Of a stretch of DNA of 10,000 bases, positions 6,791-10,000 are shown in pieces (the first letter of the stretch is position 1; each line of letters begins with the position of its first letter). Source of the DNA: Stramonita haemastoma (lineage: Eukaryota > Mollusca > Gastropoda > Neogastropoda > Muricidae); NCBI GenBank assembly GCA_030674155.1, contig CM060336.1:1044856-1054855 (forward strand), written 5' to 3'. The notes under the pieces were generated by a model, which worked only from the letters and a program-made list of their open reading frames with translations, made no database searches and had not been told where the DNA came from. The position numbers and the translations under genes are program-made.

Positions 6791-7545
6791 GAGTTGTGTT
6801 GGGTTGGGTGTCTTTGTTTTGTGTGTTCTATTGGGTTGGGTGTCTTTGTGTTGTGTGGAGTTGTGTTGGGTTGGGTGTCTTTGTGTTGTGTGGAGTTGTG
6901 TTGGGTTGGGTGTCTTTGTGTTGTGTGTTGGGTTGGGTGTCTTTGTGTTGTGTGTTCTATTGGGTTGGGTGTCTTTGTGTTGTGTGGGGTTCTGTTGGGT
7001 TGGGTGTCTTTGTGTTGTGTGGAGTTGTGTTGGGTTGGGTGTCTTTGTGTTGTGTGGAGTTGTGTTGGGTTGGGTGTCTTTGTGTTGTGTGGAGTTGTGT
7101 TGGGTTGGGTGTCTTTGTGTTGTGTGGAGTTGTGTTGGGTTGGGTGTCTTTGTGTTGTGTGTTGGGTTGGGTGTCTTTGTGTTGTGTGTTCTATTGGGTT
7201 GGGTGTCTTTGTGTTGTGTGGGGTTCTGTTGGGTTGGGTGTCTTTGTGTTGTGTGTTGTATTGGGTTGGGTGTCTTTGTGTTGTGTGGGGTTCTGTTGGG
7301 TTGGGTGTCTTTGTGTTGTGTGGGGTTCTGTTGGGTTGGGTGTCTTTGTGTTGTGTGTTCTGTTGGGTTGGGTGTCTTTGTGTTGTGTGTTGTATTGGGT
7401 TGGGTGTCTTTGTGTTGTGTGGGGTTCTGTTGGGTTGGGTGTCTTTGTGTTGTGTGTTGTATTGGGTTGGGTGTCTTTGTGTTGTGTGTTCTGTTGGGTT
7501 GGGTGTCTTTGTGTTGTATTGGGTTGGGTGTCTTTGTGTTGTGTG
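6791..7545. repeat. G/T minisatellite of 27/32/35-bp units with higher-order structure
   Basis: Twenty-three tandem units share a 27-bp core that begins TTGGGTTGGGTGTCTTTGTG and ends TTGTGTG. Units differ in the linker before the core: A = GAGTTGTG (35 bp), B = TTCTA (32), C = none (27), D = GGGTTCTG (35), E = TTGTA (32), F = TTCTG (32). The order from 6791 is A'-B-A-A-C-B-D-A-A-A-A-C-B-D-E-D-D-F-E-D-E-F' and a short final unit. The block A-A-C-B-D occurs twice, at 6858-7021 and 7092-7255, offset by 234 bp and apparently identical. Unit lengths are not multiples of three in most cases. The + strand carries almost no A and about one C per core. All frames are open on both strands, giving spurious open frames of about 310-408 codons. 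Confidence 0.95.
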
Positions 7546-7859
7546 GGGTTGCTTTGTGATTTGCTTTGCTTTTGTGTTGTGTTGTATGGATTCTTTTGTG
7601 TTATGTTGTATTGAGGTACTTTGTATTGTGTTAGATTGTTTTGCGGTGTTCTGTACTGGGTTTCTTTGGGTTGGGTTGGGTTGTATGCTGTACTGGTGTG
7701 TTGCAGTGTATAACTTCGTAGTGTATAGCATTCTTCTCTGACACGTTCTGTTTCGTTTATTCTGTTCTGTTCTGTTGTGGACACAACCGATCCTTCTTCT
7801 GGGTGACATTCAGACTTGTCTCCTGGAAGAGTATCGTCACCTCGTTGCTTTTCTCGTGT
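7546..7859. other. Decayed G/T repeat flank and TTCTG-rich segment
   Basis: 7546-7700 continues as diverged TTGTGTTGTATTG-type sequence, probably old edge units of the minisatellite. 7748-7785 has TTCTGTTCTGTTCTG-type pentamers. The rest is unique, and the left part of the SINE that follows may begin within it. No gene is supported. Confidence 0.6.
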
Positions 7860-8115
7860 CTGTGTGATACACAGAAGTTTGTCTATGGGAAAAAACATCA
7901 GTGCAGATTTTGGCACTAGGAAGAGTGTTTTTATGCTGCCTTGGGTTCATTAACGTGCACTTTGTACAATCATAGAACTTTGGTTTGGTTACATTTCTTA
8001 ACTGAATGTATCCAGACTGCCTCCCAGCATTTAAGTTGGAATGGAGGAATTAAGTCGAGCTTTAAAGTGATTGAAACCAGGGACTTTTTCTTCCTTGTTG
8101 TGGTCTATAGTGATG
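7860..8115 (-). mobile_element. Old copy of a mollusc tRNA-derived SINE, antisense
   Basis: The + strand shows, in order, GCAGATTTTGGCACTAGGAA, TTTATGCTGCCTTGGGTTCA, TTAACGTGCAC, GAACTTTGGTTT, TTAACTGAATGTATCCAGACTG, GTTGGAATGGAGGAATTAA and TGATTGAAACCAGGGA. I remember a widespread gastropod/bivalve SINE whose antisense strand reads CAGAATTTTGCCAGGAA, TTGTTGCCGTGGGTTC, TTTACGTGCGC, GACCTCGGTTTATC, CATCCGAATGACTAGCGTCC, GGTCTAGTGGAGGGG and TGATTCGAACCAG. The blocks are collinear. The last block would be the Pol III B box seen in antisense, so the tRNA head lies at the right end and the element runs leftward. Substitutions are numerous, so the copy is old. The consensus is from memory and unverified; ends are approximate. 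Confidence 0.6.
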
Positions 8116-8154
8116 CTAGCTGTATAGTTGTATTACTTCAGTGCTTGCATGTTC

Positions 8155-8395
8155 GTTATCAGTGTTGCCGTATTCATTGCCATTTTTGCCATTTGCGTTT
8201 ATTTCAGTGTTGCCATATTCATAGCCATTATTGCCATTTCGTTATTTCAGTGTTGCCATTTGACATTAGCAGTACGTCAGTGTTGCCCTGTTCTTTATAT
8301 TGTTGCCATTTAAATTACTCCAGGGTTACCACGTTCATTGCTTCGCTGTTGCTGTGTTCATTACGGTTTACAGTATTGCCGTTTACATAACAAGT
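8155..8395. repeat. Degenerate tandem repeat, CAGTGTTGCCATATTCATTG type
   Basis: CAGTGTTGCC recurs at 8160, 8205, 8248 and 8278 (steps of 45, 43 and 30 bp), with ATTCATTGCCATT and TTGCCATTT blocks between. Further right come decayed relatives (CAGGGTTACCACGTTCATTG near 8323, CAGTATTGCC near 8371). The array is clearly tandem in origin but diverged. The open frame across it (Cys/His/Ile-rich) is repeat translation. Confidence 0.8.
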
Positions 8396-8435
8396 ACTTT
8401 ATTGTGCTGCTGTGCTCTCATCTGTTCGGTATGAA

Positions 8436-8462
8436 CACGCACGCACGCACGCACGCACACAC

Positions 8463-8542
<80 letters not shown>
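8436..8542. repeat. (ACGC)n to (CA)n microsatellite
   Basis: Five ACGC tetramers at 8437-8457, a short irregular ACAACAC, then about 75 bp of CA repeat ending at 8542. Confidence 0.97.
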
Positions 8543-8543
<1 letters not shown>

Positions 8544-8885
8544 CCTCATGGCCTATGAAAAGTCATTGAACCAACAACGAAAAAAATGAGCATTCAACAC
8601 CCAATACACAATGATTTCACACACAGACGTGAATGGGGACAAAATGGTAGATAGTGAAAATAATAAGAAGAAAAAGAACACTATAACAGGACGTCATATT
8701 ATCATGTCTGTGTGTTCAATGCCTGTAGGACATGCATGTGCCTTTTCTTTCTGAATCCTGTTGTTGTTGTTGGGGGGGGGGGGTTGTTGTTTGTTTTGAG
8801 GCTTTTTTTCATTTTGAACACAACTTCAGGCTACAGCTGTACTTTTGTTATGCAGTCTAGAGTGTGTGTGTACCTCTCTCTCTCA
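8543..8885. other. Unique sequence with a poly(G) tract
   Basis: AT-rich non-repetitive DNA. A G run of about 11 lies at 8771-8781 between TTGTTGTTG blocks, and A-rich AATAATAAGAAGAAAAAG is at 8660-8677. No gene or known element was recognised. Confidence 0.5.
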
Positions 8886-8895
8886 GCCTGGATGG

Positions 8896-9012
8896 TGTGC
8901 GTGCGTGCGTGCGTGTGTCTGTGCGCGTGTGTGTGTGTTTGTGTGTGTGTGTGTTTGAGACAGACAGACAGACAGAGAGACAGACACAGAGAGAGAGAGA
9001 CAGAGAGAGAGA
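8896..9012. repeat. (GT)n/GCGT run followed by CAGA/GAGA run
   Basis: GTGC and GTGT repeat from 8896 to 8957, immediately followed by GACAGACAGACAGAGAGACAGACACAGAGAG-type purine-rich repeat to 9012. The abrupt switch from a GT to a GA/CAGA repeat at 8957 has counterparts at 2393 and 4500. Confidence 0.94.
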
Positions 9013-9574
9013 TGATTCTAGGCTTATGCCTCCAGTATTTCTCAGCCAAGGAAATATAAAAAAACATTGATAGCTTTACAGTCATGATGCATCTTGTATG
9101 TTCCCTGACCTAGGCTTTCAAGGCACCAAGCTACCAGCCAACGGACCAAAAGTTGACAGTACATGATATCTTAAACAATAATACAACTGAAAAGGCACAC
9201 ACGGTACAAATACCAACGAAAACAACAACAAAACACCCAACAAAACAAAACCTATCTCGTCTTCTGGTCTATAGAAGGAGGGATTGTACTAATTATTAAT
9301 ATCACTCATTCTTACTAATTAAGTATTGTACTAACCCCTGTGCTCAACGTCTTCACTAAAACATAAGCTAGCTCACATGCTGCATGCTAGGTATGACGGT
9401 GCCATCCATCCACACCACCCGCTATAGCTGGCACATTATTCTCCTTGTAAAGATGGTTTTAGCCATGTCCCCAAGATGTTATGGATATATACGTTGGTCT
9501 CATCAGAAAGACTGCGAAGGGGGAAAAGGTCAGAATCAGTGTTCATAGCTTGGTGGGGAGGGGGGGGGGGGTAG
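9013..9574. other. Unique AT-rich sequence
   Basis: 9013-9440 is A-rich and non-repetitive except for a CAACAAAAC-rich patch at 9215-9250 and overlapping ATGCTGCATGCTAG-like words near 9377. 9441-9560 may be a degraded upstream part of the LINE that follows, but no motif is clear. A G run of about 11 is at 9560-9570. Confidence 0.45.
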
Positions 9575-9790
9575 TTCCCGTAAAGCTTAAGGCTCATCAG
9601 AGATTTTTTCTCCCCTGTGTGCCTGTGGTAAAGAAAACCAGACAGGCGAGCACATCCTTCAGAGGTGTACATTATACAGCGACCTGAGGAAGAAAGTGCA
9701 GCCCACGGAGATAACCATACAAACCAAGCTTTACGGCCCACGAGAGGAGCTGGAAAGGACATGTAGGCCATTATTTTTCCCAGACACATC
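9575..9790 (+). mobile_element. Second LINE remnant: C-terminal Cys-rich end of a retrotransposon polyprotein
   Basis: From 9618 the + strand reads CACGKENQTGEHILQRC, LYSDLRKK, TKLYGPREELERT in one open frame. This is the C-terminal C-x-C-G-x5-T-x-EH-(I/V)LQ-x-C zinc-knuckle-like block and the following 'KLYG..E.L..T' block that close the polyprotein of RNase H-bearing LINEs (I/Jockey-like, from memory). Just upstream, KLKAHQRFF at about 9579-9608 is the expected preceding segment ('RL.AH') but lies in another frame. There is thus one frameshift at the T6 run near 9604-9609. Homology fades after 'ERT' near 9763. The element is 5'-truncated and inactive. The frame runs on to a stop at 9894-9896, but the last 40 codons are SINE-derived sequence, not LINE protein. 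Confidence 0.72.
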
Positions 9791-9833
9791 TGAGGGTGTA
9801 AAAGCAAAGGAGAGAAGAAAGAGAAGAAGCAGC

Positions 9834-9907
9834 AGAGATTTGAACTGGGCTCTTCACAACACTCTCAGGACACAAGAGGAGTGTTCTAACCACTGAGCGA
9901 TCGGCCC
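9834..9907 (-). mobile_element. tRNA-derived SINE head (Pol III A and B boxes), antisense
   Basis: On the minus strand, from 9907 leftward, the sequence begins GGGCCGATCGCTCAGTGGTT. TCGCTCAGTGG (9900-9890) matches the Pol III A box and AGTTCAAATCT (9846-9836) matches the B box, with 43 bp between them. Length (about 73 bp) and box placement are those of a tRNA, but the T stem pairs only partly and no acceptor-stem partner for GGGCCGA follows. This points to a SINE head rather than a functional tRNA gene. The body would continue leftward into 9765-9833, an A/G-rich stretch on the + strand that abuts the LINE remnant. Family not identified. Confidence 0.65.
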
Positions 9908-10000
9908 TTGGTTACCTGCCTACCCACCTCTGTACCTTTGGTTCGGTTCTATTGCATTATAGTCCCAGCGGACCTATCCGGTTTAGGGACAGTACCATCA
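9908..10000. other. Unique terminal sequence
   Basis: Non-repetitive sequence after the 5' end of the SINE; nothing else recognised. Confidence 0.4.

Noticed and set aside
6855..7545. TTGGGTTGGG motifs as interstitial telomere sequence
   Set aside because: The metazoan telomere unit is TTAGGG. Here the GGGTT pairs occur once per 27-35-bp unit and never in tandem runs.
6556..7809. Open frames of 310-408 codons on both strands across the G/T repeats
   Set aside because: They are translations of a 16-bp and a 27/32/35-bp minisatellite with almost no A or C on the + strand, so stop codons cannot arise. All frames are open and the products are low complexity (VFVLCGVVLGWVS or NTKTPNPTQ types).
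9834..9907. Functional tRNA gene on the minus strand
   Set aside because: A and B boxes are present, but the T stem pairs poorly and there is no complementary 3' acceptor strand, so a SINE head fits better.

Overview
This window is eukaryotic nuclear DNA from an animal, most likely a mollusc and probably a gastropod. It has no compact gene layout. It is dominated by microsatellites, minisatellites and decayed retrotransposons. The mollusc assignment rests on interspersed repeats that I recognise from memory of gastropod and bivalve genomes (about 3897-4080 and 7860-8115) and on LINE fragments of marine-invertebrate type. It is inference, not a database result.

The one host-gene segment I can support is a 76-nt internal exon at 6487-6562 on the + strand. 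It has a clean TTGCAG acceptor and a GTGAGT donor. It encodes the LPDSPPDSGSEPYSPQ block typical of the N-terminal, proline-rich region of myelin regulatory factor (MYRF), a membrane-tethered, self-cleaving transcription factor. The rest of the window is best read as intron or flanking DNA of that gene. No second exon was found.

Layout: 1-268 T/G-rich DNA with a short (TCAAG)n tract; 269-388 (GT)n; 396-1071 a frameshifted LINE reverse-transcriptase C-terminal remnant; 1072-1375 G/purine-rich DNA with a small minisatellite; 1500-2122 CT-rich satellite; 2318-2628 (GA)n, a (TCAAA)n retroelement tail with hairpin, and (AAT)n; 2629-2900 a CAGA-type minisatellite; 2953-3240 (TTC)n and C/T-rich DNA; 3490-3691 G-rich DNA and (GTAT)n; 3897-4080 a probable mollusc repeat; 4191-4580 (CT)n and (CA)n; 4978-5350 a roughly 105-bp minisatellite with a nested (GT)n; 5455-5560 (GT)n; 5685-5808 degenerate TTGTA-type repeat; 5940-6210 a candidate interspersed repeat; 6487-6562 the MYRF exon; 6640-7545 two G/T-rich minisatellites, the second with higher-order structure; 7860-8115 an old SINE; 8160-8390 a degenerate tandem repeat; 8436-9012 microsatellites; 9575-9790 the end of a second LINE; 9834-9907 an antisense tRNA-derived SINE head.

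The long open frames through the repeats (up to about 400 codons on both strands at 6560-7810) come from two- or three-letter repeat composition and are not genes. I see no new multi-gene system. The points most worth checking are the MYRF exon with its candidate degron and UG-rich flanks, the higher-order G/T minisatellite just past its splice donor, and the nested-microsatellite minisatellite.
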